NCBI GenBank assembly: GCA_046327715.1
Contig: JAXLXY010000015.1
Coordinates: 9,977-73,976, forward strand
Direction of reading: 5' to 3'
Length of the DNA: 64,000 nucleotides
Origin: JADJOM01 sp046327715
GTDB lineage: Bacteria; Gemmatimonadota; Gemmatimonadetes; Gemmatimonadales; GWC2-71-9
Numbering within the stretch: the first letter of the stretch is position 1; each line of letters starts with the position of its first letter. Made by a program: the position numbers and the translations under genes. Shown piece after piece: positions 8,038 through 18,436 of the stretch. The notes under the pieces are model-generated. The model saw only the letters and a list, made by a program, of their open reading frames with translations. It searched no databases and was not told the DNA's origin.

Positions 8038-8041
<4 letters not shown>
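7367..8041 (+). CDS. trpF: Phosphoribosylanthranilate isomerase TrpF, start region carries an octamer repeat
   Basis: Amadori isomerisation of PRA to CdRP. The conserved body begins at AAKICGLTRPEDA (catalytic Cys) and ends with DVVDVSSGVE (catalytic Asp), EQIPGVKDP following. No ATG, GTG or TTG lies close to the conserved start. The nearest in-frame candidate is GTG 7367, right after the trpC stop, giving 224 aa with a 22-residue Pro/Ser-rich leader encoded by an 8-bp tandem repeat (7387-7434). The unit length is not a multiple of three, so a change in copy number would break the frame. The identity is certain, the start is not. The stop overlaps the trpB GTG. Confidence 0.93.
7387..7434 (+). 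repeat. Octanucleotide tandem repeat CGAGCCGC in the trpF 5' end
   Basis: Five 8-bp units (CGAGCCGC, the third CAAGCCGC) run from 7387 to 7426, followed by a degenerate sixth to 7434. They sit between the only plausible trpF start codon and the first conserved TrpF residues. Gain or loss of one unit shifts the frame. Confidence 0.9.
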
Positions 8042-9237
<1,196 letters not shown>

Positions 9238-10953
9238 GTGACCCACGGCATGCCAGCACCGGTGGTGCTGCCGCAGCAACAGGTCGAGGAACTGCTCCGG
9301 ACCCTGGTGAAGGGGCTCCGGGCCTTCCAGATGTACCTCCCGAACAACCCGATCTACCAGCGCGCCGTGGGCAACGTGCGCGCCGCGTTCCAGCCGATCT
9401 GGTCGGCGGGCGTGGACCGCCTGGTGCTCCAGGTGGTCGAGACCGACATCGTCTGGGAAGAGCAGGTCGTCTACCACCAGCCCAACAAGACCGAGAGCCT
9501 GGCCTGGAGCCTGTTCAAGGACGGGATGCGGGTGCTCACCCTCTTTCCCGGCGTCGAGGAGGAGGAGATCGTCCGCTTCCTCGAGATGGTGCAGCGCTCG
9601 CGCACCCTGCAGGCCGACGCCGGCGACGACCTCCTCACCCTGCTGTGGGAGCAGGAGTTCGGCTTCATCCAGTACCACTTCACCGAGTTCGCCCCCGACT
9701 CCGGCGTGCCGGGGCTCTCGGGCGAGGGGGCCTACAGCCAGGCGCCGCCCACCGACCCGAACGTGGTCGAGGAGCAGGCGCGGGAGACCCAGGGCAAGGT
9801 CCAGGAGGAGGCGCCGCCCCGGAAGTCCGGCGTGGTGGACCTCGAGGACTTCGACTCCACGCTGTACTGGCTGGACGACGCCGAGATCAAGGCGATCGCC
9901 GACGCCATCGAGGAGGAGTACCGGCAGGACCTGCGCGCCAACGTGCTGGGCATCCTGTTCGACATCCTGGAGCAGCGCGCCGAGGAGGTCACCCGGGGCG
10001 AGGTGATGGGCCACCTCGAGACCTACCTGCCGCACCTGCTCAACGCCGGCGACTTCCGCTCGGTGGCCCTGATCCTCCGCGAGACCCGGCTGCTGGTGCG
10101 GCGCCCCGAGGAGTTCACCCTCGAGCAGCGCGACCGGATGGACGCCTTCACCGGGCGGCTCTCCGACCCCGGGGTGCTGCAGCAGATCCTGCAGTCGGTC
10201 ACCGAGGCGCAGACCCCGCCCACCGAGGACGACCTGGGCGAGCTGTTCCGCGAGCTCCGGCCCGCCGGCCTCGAGACGGTGCTGGTGTGGCTGCCCCGGC
10301 TGCCGGCGGCCAGCGCCATCCACAAGCTCCTCGCCTCGGCCGCCGACCGCCTGGCCGAGACCACGCCGCAGGAGGTGCTGCGGCTGCTGCGGCTCCCCGA
10401 CTCCGAGGCGCTGCCCTCGGTCATCGCGCTGTGCGGCCGCCTCAAGCTGCAGGCGGCGGTGCCCGGCCTGGCCGACACCCTGGGGCACCCCACGGCGGCC
10501 ACCCGGCTGGCCGGCGTCACCGCCCTCGACGCGATCGGCACCCCCGCCGCGCTGCAGGCGCTGGAGAAGGCGGTGGACGATGCCGACCGCGAGGTGCGCA
10601 TCGCCGGGGTGCAGGCGCTCGGCCGCCGCGGCTACAAGGGGGCGCTGCGGCGCATCGAGCCGGTGGTGCAGGGCAAGCTCACCCGCGAGATCGACCTCAC
10701 CGAGCGGATGCGGTTCTTCGAGGCCTACGCCATGATCGCCGGGCCGGGCTCGCTCGAGAACCTGGCCGGCATGCTCTCCGCGGGCGGGCTCTTCAAGCGC
10801 AAGGAATCGCCCGAGGTCCGGGCCTGCGCGGCGCTCGCGATCGGCCGGCTCAAGTCGGCGGAGGCCCGCGAGGTGCTGCAGAAGTACAAGGACGACAAGG
10901 AACTCGTGGTCCGCAACGCGGTGAGCCGCGCCCTCCGTGAGGCCGGCGCATGA
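9238..10953 (+). CDS. HEAT-repeat protein with an unnamed N-terminal domain shared with the next gene
   Basis: 571 aa, cytoplasmic (no signal or membrane segment). Starts at GTG 9238 directly after the trpB stop; ATG 9250 is an alternative. The N-terminal 130 residues (with LVKGLRAFQMYLPNNPIY and later LFPGVEEEEIVRFLEMVQ) match in pattern the N-terminus of the downstream HD-GYP protein, suggesting a shared domain. The middle is acidic and partly disordered (about 165-200). The C-terminal 250 residues consist of short alpha-helical HEAT/PBS-type repeats (for example DADREVRIAGVQALGRRGYK and VRACAALAIGRLKSAEAREV). Function unknown; a scaffold or regulator working with the HD-GYP protein is likely, as the genes overlap (ATGA). 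Confidence 0.8.
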   Translation: MTHGMPAPVVLPQQQVEELLRTLVKGLRAFQMYLPNNPIYQRAVGNVRAAFQPIWSAGVDRLVLQVVETDIVWEEQVVYHQPNKTESLAWSLFKDGMRVLTLFPGVEEEEIVRFLEMVQRSRTLQADAGDDLLTLLWEQEFGFIQYHFTEFAPDSGVPGLSGEGAYSQAPPTDPNVVEEQARETQGKVQEEAPPRKSGVVDLEDFDSTLYWLDDAEIKAIADAIEEEYRQDLRANVLGILFDILEQRAEEVTRGEVMGHLETYLPHLLNAGDFRSVALILRETRLLVRRPEEFTLEQRDRMDAFTGRLSDPGVLQQILQSVTEAQTPPTEDDLGELFRELRPAGLETVLVWLPRLPAASAIHKLLASAADRLAETTPQEVLRLLRLPDSEALPSVIALCGRLKLQAAVPGLADTLGHPTAATRLAGVTALDAIGTPAALQALEKAVDDADREVRIAGVQALGRRGYKGALRRIEPVVQGKLTREIDLTERMRFFEAYAMIAGPGSLENLAGMLSAGGLFKRKESPEVRACAALAIGRLKSAEAREVLQKYKDDKELVVRNAVSRALREAGA

Positions 10954-12431
10954 CCCGCGACGCCACCGGCATGCCCGCGCCCGAGGACAAGGTCGGCAAC
11001 GACGCCTTCCTGCGGCAGGCGGGGCGCAACTTCCTGCTGGCGATGTACACCGGGCTCCGGAGCCTCAAGCTCTACCCGGTGGAGAACGCCACCGCGCAGA
11101 AGTCGCTCGACGAGCTGCAGGCCGCGGCGCTGGCGCTGCTCACCCCGCTGGGCGAGATCGAGCTCCGGCTCTCCGGCGACTTCATCTTCGTCAACGGCAC
11201 CCGGCTGCGGCTGGAGCTCGACAACTACGCCTCGTTCTCGAACCTGCTGGCCGCGCTGCGCGCGGTGGACGTGGGCGAGATGAAGGTGGCGGCGGGCGTG
11301 GAGCGCCGCGAGTGGCAGGTCTTCCTCGGCGTGCTGCTTTCGCTCTCGGGGAAGGGCGGCACCGAGGTCAACCCCGAGGCGCTGCTCGACCTGCGCGACA
11401 AGCTGGCCGTCGCCGGGGTGACCCACCTCGACCTGGAGCCGCCGCTCGAGTCGGAGGAGAAGCTGGCCGAGGCCGAGCGGGCCCGCGAGGTGGCCAAGCG
11501 CACCTACTCCCACGGCGTGGCGGTCACCAAGGACCTCATCAACAGCGTCCGCCTGGGCCGCACCACCTCGGTGGCCAAGGTCAAGCGCGCGGTGCAGGCC
11601 ATCGTCGACCAGGTGCTCAACAACGAGACCAGCCTCATCGGCCTCACCACCATCCGGGACTACGACGAGTACACCTTCACCCACTCGGTGAACGTGTGCA
11701 TCCTGTCGGTGGCCATCGGCAAGAAGCTCTCCCTCACCCGGCTGCAGCTGTACGACCTGGGCCTGGCCGCCCTGCTGCACGACGTGGGCAAGGCGCGCAT
11801 CCCGGTCGAGGTGCTCAACAAGACCGCCGGCCTCACCGAGGACGAGTGGAAGATGATGCAGACCCACCCCTGGCAGGGGGTGTTCACGCTGTTCAACATG
11901 CGGGGCTACGGCGAGATCCCCTACCGGCAGATCGTGGTCTCGCACGAGCACCACATGAAGACCGACCTGACCGGGTACCCCAGGGCCATCCGGCCGCGGA
12001 AGATGGGCATCTACTCCCGCATCGTGGCGGTGGCCGACGGCTACGACGCCGCCACCACCCGGCGCAGCTACCAGACCGTGCCGATCCAGCCCGACCAGGT
12101 GCTGCGCGAGATGTGGGAGAACCCCCGCCGCGGCTACGACCCGGTGCTGGTCAAGGCGCTCATCAACCTGATCGGCATCTACCCGGTGGGCACCTGCGTC
12201 ATCCTCGACACCTTCGAGGTGGCGGTGGTGTCGGCGGCGAATCCCGACCCGGCCTTCATGAACCGCCCCATCGTGCGCATCTGCATCGACATCAACGGCG
12301 CGATGATCGGCCCGCCCGGCCGCGAGGAGAACCTCGCCGCGCAGCAGGCCGACGGCACCTTCCTGCGCTCGATCGTCAAGGTCACCAACCCCGACCGGTA
12401 TGGCATCATTGTCGGCGACTACTTCGTCTGA
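10950..12431 (+). CDS. HD-GYP domain phosphohydrolase, probable c-di-GMP phosphodiesterase
   Basis: 493 aa, soluble. The N-terminal part (about 17-135) is homologous by eye to the N-terminus of the preceding HEAT protein (GLRSLKLYPVENAT against GLRAFQMYLPNNPIY). The HD-GYP domain occupies about 225-400: His245 in TFTHSVNV, the HD pair His277-Asp278 in LLHDVGKARIP, HEHH at 332-335, GYP at 342-344 and VAVADGYDAATT. These are the metal and substrate motifs of active HD-GYP enzymes, so c-di-GMP (or another cyclic dinucleotide) hydrolysis is likely. The start overlaps the HEAT gene (ATGA) and its end overlaps trpA by 32 bases, so it is embedded in the trp transcription unit. Confidence 0.88.
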   Translation: MTRDATGMPAPEDKVGNDAFLRQAGRNFLLAMYTGLRSLKLYPVENATAQKSLDELQAAALALLTPLGEIELRLSGDFIFVNGTRLRLELDNYASFSNLLAALRAVDVGEMKVAAGVERREWQVFLGVLLSLSGKGGTEVNPEALLDLRDKLAVAGVTHLDLEPPLESEEKLAEAERAREVAKRTYSHGVAVTKDLINSVRLGRTTSVAKVKRAVQAIVDQVLNNETSLIGLTTIRDYDEYTFTHSVNVCILSVAIGKKLSLTRLQLYDLGLAALLHDVGKARIPVEVLNKTAGLTEDEWKMMQTHPWQGVFTLFNMRGYGEIPYRQIVVSHEHHMKTDLTGYPRAIRPRKMGIYSRIVAVADGYDAATTRRSYQTVPIQPDQVLREMWENPRRGYDPVLVKALINLIGIYPVGTCVILDTFEVAVVSAANPDPAFMNRPIVRICIDINGAMIGPPGREENLAAQQADGTFLRSIVKVTNPDRYGIIVGDYFV

Positions 12432-13224
12432 GTCCCGGCTGGCCCGGGCCTGGGCCACGATGGCGCGTGCCCGCCGCACCGCGCTCATCCCGTACCTCAC
12501 CGCGGGGCACCCCGACCGCGCCCTGAGCCTCGAGGCCATCCGCCGGGCCGCCGAGCACGCCGACATCCTCGAGGTGGGCGTGCCCTTCAGCGATCCCCTC
12601 GCCGACGGACCCACCATCCAGCGCTCGAGCTTCGAGGCGCTGGAGCACGGCATGACCCTGGCCGGCACCCTCGACCTGATCGCGGACGCCCGCATCGACC
12701 GGCCGGTGGTGGTCTTCAGCTACCTCAACCCGGTGCTGCGCTACGGCGTGGACGAGTTCCTGCGCGACGCCGCGGGCCTCGGCGTGGCCGGCCTGCTGCT
12801 CACCGACCTCCCGGCCGGCAGCGACCCCGCCCTCGAGGCGAAGGTGCGCCAGAGCCCGCTCGACCTGATCCGGCTGGTGGCGCCCACCACCACCGGCGCC
12901 CGCCTCACCGAGGTGGTCGCGGACGCCGCGGGCTTCCTGTACCTCGTGGCCCGCCTCGGCGTCACCGGCGCCAGCCGCGAGCTCGCCACCGGGCTCGAGG
13001 CCTACGTGGCCCGGGTCCGCGCCGCGAGCCCCCTGCCGCTCGCCATCGGCTTCGGGATCAGCACCGCGGCCCAGGCCCGCGCCGTGGCCCACCTCGCCGA
13101 CGGGGTGGTGGTGGGCAGCGCGCTGGTCGACTGCCTCGGGCGCGGCGGCCCGGAGGCGGCCGGCCGGCTCCTCGGCGAGCTGCGTGCCGCCCTCGACCAG
13201 GCCGACCGGGAGCGCCACCCGTGA
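12400..13224 (+). CDS. trpA: Tryptophan synthase alpha chain TrpA
   Basis: Cleaves indole-3-glycerol phosphate and channels indole to TrpB. 274 aa. The catalytic residues are Glu58 and Asp69 in LEVGVPFSDPLADGPTIQ. FSYLNPVLRYG, LLTDLPAG and the phosphate-binding GFGIST are present; SRLGVTG appears as ARLGVTGA. ATG 12400 lies inside the end of the HD-GYP gene and places Glu58 nine residues later than in the Salmonella enzyme. A later ATG (12460) would truncate the first helix, so the earlier start is preferred. Confidence 0.96.
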   Translation: MASLSATTSSESRLARAWATMARARRTALIPYLTAGHPDRALSLEAIRRAAEHADILEVGVPFSDPLADGPTIQRSSFEALEHGMTLAGTLDLIADARIDRPVVVFSYLNPVLRYGVDEFLRDAAGLGVAGLLLTDLPAGSDPALEAKVRQSPLDLIRLVAPTTTGARLTEVVADAAGFLYLVARLGVTGASRELATGLEAYVARVRAASPLPLAIGFGISTAAQARAVAHLADGVVVGSALVDCLGRGGPEAAGRLLGELRAALDQADRERHP

Positions 13225-15302
13225 AGGCCGCCCCGCGCGGCCTGCTCGAGGGCTATGCCGCCCTGATGTCATGGGGCGGCACCGTCCTCGGGCTGGCGGC
13301 GCTCGGGCTCGACCGCGGCTGGATGGAGCGCCCCTGGCTCGCCGGCGGGGTGCTGGCGTTCGCCATCCTGCTCCGCCGCGGCCAGATCCAGCTCTCCAAG
13401 TTCTCCTACCTCACCCAGATCGGCATCGTGGCGCTGGTGGGCGCCGTCACCCTCGGCCCGGGAATGGTGGTCTTTGCCCTCGGGCTCGGGGTCTTCATCG
13501 CCGACGCCTTCTGGCAGCGCAAGCTGCTCACCGCCGCCTGGATCAACGCCGGCCGCGAGGTGCTCGGCTTCCTGGCCGCCTTCGGCGCCTACAGCGTGGT
13601 GCTGCTCCGCTCCGGCGCCAACGCCCCGAGCCTCGACTTCCTCCCCGCCGCGCTCACCCTGGCGGGGATGTACTTCTTCTGCACCCGCGCCCTGTTCTAC
13701 TTCACCCTGCTCGTCCGGGCCAAGCTCGAGGCGCACGAGCGGCTGATGATCCTGCGCTACGAGATCCTCTCCTACCTGCTCACGCTCATCGGTTCGGCGA
13801 TTGCCGCCGGCGCCATCCACGCCCTGCCCCCCGAGGGGTGGCTCACCGTGCTCGGCACCCTCGGCGTGCTCGGCGTGCTCACCAGCCGGATCCTCGAGGA
13901 GGCGATCGCGGCGGAGGAGCTCAACAAGATCCACGCGCGGGAGCGGGTGATCACCAGCAACCTGTCGCTGCAGGACGCCTTCACCCAGCTCGAGGTGCTC
14001 GCCAACCGCGTGCTCGACTGGAGCGACTTCCGGATCTACCGCGCCGGCGGCGGGGCCCTCTCCCTGGCCTATCGCGGGGCCCTGGGCTGGCCCGACCGCC
14101 GCGACCCGCCCTTCGACAGCGCGGAGCTGCGGGCCCGGGTCGTCGCCAGCGGCGAGGCGGTGGTGGTGCAGGATGCGCGGACCGACGACCGCATCCTCGC
14201 CCCCACCCCGGACGCCGTGAGCATGCTGGTGCTACCGCTCCGCTTCGGGAACGAGTCGATCGGCACCCTGGAGCTCGACCACCACAAGCCCCGCACCTAT
14301 GGCAAGAAGGAGGTGGCCGCCGCCGCCACCTTCGCGGCCCAGCTGGCCACGGCCATCCATATCGCCGACCTGCGCCGCCCGCTGGTGGACACCGTGGAGC
14401 GGGTGGGCGCGGAGGTCCGCACCCTCGCCGACACCGCCGACCGGCTGCGCGCCGCGGCCGGCGCGGTGGCGCAGACGGCGCAGGCCATCCGCACCGGCGC
14501 CGCCGAGCAGGAGCAGCTGGTGGCCGCGGGCCGGCAGGCCACCGAGAGCCTGGTGCAGGAGACCCGGGAGGTCGCGGCCGACGGGGTGGCCGCCCGCAAC
14601 GCCTCCGCCACCGCCAGCACCACCGCCGCCGAGAACCGCACCCACATCCAGGACGCCATCGCGCGCCTGGTGGAGCTGCAGCGCTTCGTCGGCGACACCG
14701 CCAACCGCGTGGGGGAGCTCTACCAGGTCACCAACCGCCTGATCGGGTTCATCGGGACCATCCGCGAGATCGCCGACCTGACCAACCTGATCGCGCTCAA
14801 CGCCGCCATCGAGGCGGCGCGCGCCGGGCACCAGGGCCGGGGCTTCACGGTGGTGGCGGAGGAGGTGCGCCAGCTGGCCGCCCAGAGCGCCCAGGCCTCG
14901 CGCGAGGCGGGGGGCCTGGTGGCCGCCATCCTGGGCCAGGTGGCGCAGATCTCCGAGGAGATGGACCGGGGCACCGGGATCGTCCGCGGCGTGGAGGAGC
15001 TCTCCGCCAGCGCGGCCCGCGCCCTGACCGACATCGTGGACGGCACCAGCGACGCCGGCGCCCACGCCGAGCGGATCGCGGCCACCGCGGCCCGGCAGGA
15101 GCAGGCGGTCCACCGCCTGCAGGGGCAGATGGAGCAGGTGTCCGCGGTGTCCATCCGCACCCTCGAGGACGCCAACACCACCGCCCGGCGCGCCTCCGAG
15201 GCCGCCCGCAGCCACGCCGAGCTGGAGCGCGCCATCCGGGAGCTGGCCGGGGTGGCCGACCGGCTGCAGGCCATCGCCCAGCACTTCTCGCAGGAACTAT
15301 GA
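13221..15302 (+). CDS. Membrane-anchored GAF / methyl-accepting-type signalling protein
   Basis: 693 aa, GTG start overlapping the trpA stop. Residues 1-225 hold about six hydrophobic membrane segments without a recognisable periplasmic sensing domain. A GAF domain follows (about 250-390; DFRIYRAGGG to LPLRFGNESIGTLELDHH). The C-terminal 300 residues form a long coiled coil with the methyl-accepting hairpin tip: IREIADLTNLIALNAAIEAA, then ARAGHQGRGFTVVAEEVRQLA. This tip normally binds CheA/CheW. No chemotaxis genes are nearby, and the lack of a dCache or four-helix ligand domain is unusual, so intracellular or membrane sensing is more likely than classic chemoreception. Confidence 0.85.
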   Translation: MKAAPRGLLEGYAALMSWGGTVLGLAALGLDRGWMERPWLAGGVLAFAILLRRGQIQLSKFSYLTQIGIVALVGAVTLGPGMVVFALGLGVFIADAFWQRKLLTAAWINAGREVLGFLAAFGAYSVVLLRSGANAPSLDFLPAALTLAGMYFFCTRALFYFTLLVRAKLEAHERLMILRYEILSYLLTLIGSAIAAGAIHALPPEGWLTVLGTLGVLGVLTSRILEEAIAAEELNKIHARERVITSNLSLQDAFTQLEVLANRVLDWSDFRIYRAGGGALSLAYRGALGWPDRRDPPFDSAELRARVVASGEAVVVQDARTDDRILAPTPDAVSMLVLPLRFGNESIGTLELDHHKPRTYGKKEVAAAATFAAQLATAIHIADLRRPLVDTVERVGAEVRTLADTADRLRAAAGAVAQTAQAIRTGAAEQEQLVAAGRQATESLVQETREVAADGVAARNASATASTTAAENRTHIQDAIARLVELQRFVGDTANRVGELYQVTNRLIGFIGTIREIADLTNLIALNAAIEAARAGHQGRGFTVVAEEVRQLAAQSAQASREAGGLVAAILGQVAQISEEMDRGTGIVRGVEELSASAARALTDIVDGTSDAGAHAERIAATAARQEQAVHRLQGQMEQVSAVSIRTLEDANTTARRASEAARSHAELERAIRELAGVADRLQAIAQHFSQEL

Positions 15303-15736
15303 ACCCACGCGAACGCGTCTACGTCGCCCTCGGCAGCAACCTCGGGGACCGCGAGGGCTACCTCGCCCGCGCCCGCGAGGCGCTGGGCAAGCTGCCCCTC
15401 ACCACCGTCCTGGCGGTCTCCTCCCTCGAGGAGACCGAGCCGGTCGGGGGTCCCCCGGGGCAGGGGCCGTACCTCAACCAGATGGTGCTGGTCGAGACCG
15501 CGCTCGATCCCGGCCGTTTCCTCAAGCAGCTGCACCGCATCGAGGACGAGAACGGGCGGGAACGGGGCGAACGCTGGGGGCCCCGCACCCTTGACCTCGA
15601 CATCGTCCGCTTCGGCACCCGGCGGCTGCGCGACGCCGACCTGCGCATTCCCCACCTCGAGCTCCCCAACCGCGACTGGTGGCAGCGGGAGATCGAGGAA
15701 GTGGACCGGCTCGCGCCGGCCCGCACCGACGACTGA
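15299..15736 (+). CDS. folK: 2-amino-4-hydroxy-6-hydroxymethyldihydropteridine pyrophosphokinase FolK
   Basis: HPPK, which transfers pyrophosphate from ATP to the pterin precursor of folate. 145 aa. VYVALGSNLGDREGYL is the typical N-terminus, and RWGPRTLDLDIVRFG is the HPPK signature with the metal-binding aspartates. The ATG overlaps the previous stop (ATGA). Folate supply is relevant to a one-carbon metabolism host, and panB-panC follow, a common folate/pantothenate grouping. Confidence 0.95.
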   Translation: MNPRERVYVALGSNLGDREGYLARAREALGKLPLTTVLAVSSLEETEPVGGPPGQGPYLNQMVLVETALDPGRFLKQLHRIEDENGRERGERWGPRTLDLDIVRFGTRRLRDADLRIPHLELPNRDWWQREIEEVDRLAPARTDD

Positions 15737-15745
15737 CCCGACCGG

Positions 15746-15769
15746 CCCGCGCCCGCGCCGGGGCGCGGG
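15746..15769 (+). terminator. GC-rich hairpin between folK and panB (no U-tract)
   Basis: A perfect 9-bp stem (15746-15754 with 15761-15769) closes a 6-base loop in the 54-bp gap. There is no T-run, so it may be only a partial terminator or an intercistronic stabilising hairpin. Confidence 0.35.
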
Positions 15770-15790
15770 GCACTCCTCCTGAGGTACGGC

Positions 15791-16596
<806 letters not shown>

Positions 16597-16600
<4 letters not shown>

Positions 16601-17454
16601 TCGTCGAACTCCGGGACCTCCCCGCGCTCCGGGCCTGGCGCGCGGCGGAGCGGGCCGCGGGCCGGCGGGTGGCCTTCGTGCCCACGATGGGCGCGCTGCA
16701 CGCGGGGCACCTCGCCCTGGTGGACCTGGCCACCACCCTCGCCCCGACCGTGCTGATGAGCGTGTTCGTCAACCCGCTGCAGTTCGGGCCGGGGGAGGAC
16801 TTCGAGCGCTACCCGCGTGACCTGGCGCGCGACCGCGACCTCGCGGCGGGGCGGGGGGTCTCCGCGCTGTTCGTGCCGTCGGTCGAGGCGATGTACCCCC
16901 CCGGCGCCGAGACCCGCGTGGTCCCGGGCCCCATGGCCGAGCTGTGGGAGGGGGCCCAGCGGCCGGGCCACTTCGCCGGGGTGCTCACGGTCGTGACCAA
17001 GCTCTTCAACCTGGTCCAGCCCGACGTCGCCGTGTTCGGGCAGAAGGACATCCAGCAGGTCTGCCTGGTCCGCCGGATGGTCCGGGACCTGGACCTCCCG
17101 GTGGACATCCAGGTGGGGCGGACGGTCCGTGAAACCGACGGCCTGGCGTTGAGCAGCCGCAACGCCTACCTGTCGAGTGCGGATCGGCTCGCGGCGCTGT
17201 CGTTGAGTCGGGCCCTCCGGGCCGCCGATCTGGCATGGCGTGGGGGTGAGGCGGAGGCGCTGCGGCTCCACTCCATCATGATGGAGCAATTCCATATGTC
17301 CGTTGGGGTTACGGTGGACTATATTGCCATCGTCGACCCCGGCACCCTGCGACCGGTGGCACGGGCCGACCGTGGCACGATCGTCGCTGTTGCAGCCCGC
17401 GTGGGTCGGACTCGACTGCTCGATAACCACATCCTCGGGACGGAGTTCTGTTGA
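16597..17454 (+). CDS. panC: Pantothenate synthetase PanC
   Basis: ATP-dependent condensation of pantoate and beta-alanine. 285 aa from GTG 16597 (GTGA overlap with panB). PTMGALHAGHLALVD contains the HxGH nucleotidyl-transferase motif; SVFVNPLQFGPGEDFERYPR, FGQKDIQQ and SSRNAYLS (the KMSKS-like loop) are conserved. The last third (17270-17330) is noticeably less GC-rich than the rest but carries no frameshift. Confidence 0.97.
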
Positions 17455-18038
17455 GCCTCATCGGTGAAGCACGCCCCACCCCCTCCGGGCTCCGGCCGAC
17501 GCTGCCGGACTGGTCGGTGGTGTCTCCGGACCGGCTGGCTCACATCGAGCGGGTCGCGGGACTGGTGGCGCGCTGGGCGGAAGAGATGGGGGTCCCGGAC
17601 AGCGAACGGAATCGGTGGCTGCGCGCCGTGTGGCTGCACGACGCGCTGCGGGACGCCCCGGCGCCGGAGCTGGAACGGTGGGCGCCGTCGACGGTGGGAC
17701 CCGTGGAGCTGCGGCACGGGCCCGCCAGCGCGGCGCGCGCCAAGGCCGATGGCGAGACCGATCGCGGCGTCCTCGACGCCGTCCGGTATCACACCACCGG
17801 CCTGGCCGAGTGGGACATGGTGGGACGGGTGCTCTACTGCGCGGACTTCCTCGAACCGGGACGCAAGTACCGGAACGAGGAGCGCGCGGCCCTCACGGCG
17901 CGGTTCCCGCAGGACCCCGGCGGGGTGCTGCGCGAGGTGGCGCGCCTTCGCCTGAGCCACGCCGTGGAATCCGGCTGGCCCCTCCCCGAGCCCACGGTCC
18001 GGTTTTGGAACTCACTCCAGGCGCGCGCCGCGGGCTGA
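17451..18038 (+). CDS. YqeK-like HD-domain hydrolase
   Basis: 195 aa from TTG 17451, overlapping the panC stop. HD superfamily motifs are in order: His31 (HIERVAGL), His63-Asp64 (WLHDALRD), His in RYHTTG and Asp in YCADFLEPGRKY. The last two are typical of YqeK, a diadenosine tetraphosphate hydrolase usually encoded beside nadD and rsfS. nadD is absent here, but a LytR_C protein follows, as in many YqeK loci. Ap4A hydrolysis is inferred from the family. Confidence 0.85.
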   Translation: MSLIGEARPTPSGLRPTLPDWSVVSPDRLAHIERVAGLVARWAEEMGVPDSERNRWLRAVWLHDALRDAPAPELERWAPSTVGPVELRHGPASAARAKADGETDRGVLDAVRYHTTGLAEWDMVGRVLYCADFLEPGRKYRNEERAALTARFPQDPGGVLREVARLRLSHAVESGWPLPEPTVRFWNSLQARAAG

Positions 18039-18436
18039 TCGCCGCCGGCGCCCTGCTGGTCCTTGTCGTCCTGGTCCTCGGCGTGCGGGCGCTTCGCCGC
18101 GACCAGGTCGAGGGACACGCCTTCGCCATCCCCTCCACCGACGACGCACTGCAGGTCGAGGTCCTCAACGGGAGCGGCCGGACCGGCCTCGCCCGCCTCG
18201 GCGCGCGGCGCCTGCGGCGCCAGGGGATCGACGTGGTCCTCTTCGGCAATGCCACCGAGGGCCCCACCGACAGCACCCGCATCATCCTCCGCCGTGGCGA
18301 CCGTGCCCGGGCCGAGCGGGTGCGTGGCGCCCTGGGGCTCGGCAAGCTCGAGGTGGCCCTGGACTCGCTGCGACGGGTGGACGTCACCGTCCTGCTTGGG
18401 CCGGACTTCCAGCCGGATGAGGACGGGCGGCCCTGA
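18005..18436 (+). CDS. LytR_C-domain small membrane protein
   Basis: About 143 aa. One N-terminal membrane segment (about 11-31, rich in Leu and Val) is followed by a domain beginning LQVEVLNGSGRTGLARL, the hallmark of the LytR/CpsA/Psr C-terminal domain, thought to bind cell-envelope polymers. TTG 18005 is the only start that gives the membrane anchor; it lies in the end of the yqeK-like gene. The 3' end overlaps by 53 bp the convergent histidine kinase gene. Precise function unknown. Confidence 0.75.
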   Translation: MELTPGARRGLIAAGALLVLVVLVLGVRALRRDQVEGHAFAIPSTDDALQVEVLNGSGRTGLARLGARRLRRQGIDVVLFGNATEGPTDSTRIILRRGDRARAERVRGALGLGKLEVALDSLRRVDVTVLLGPDFQPDEDGRP

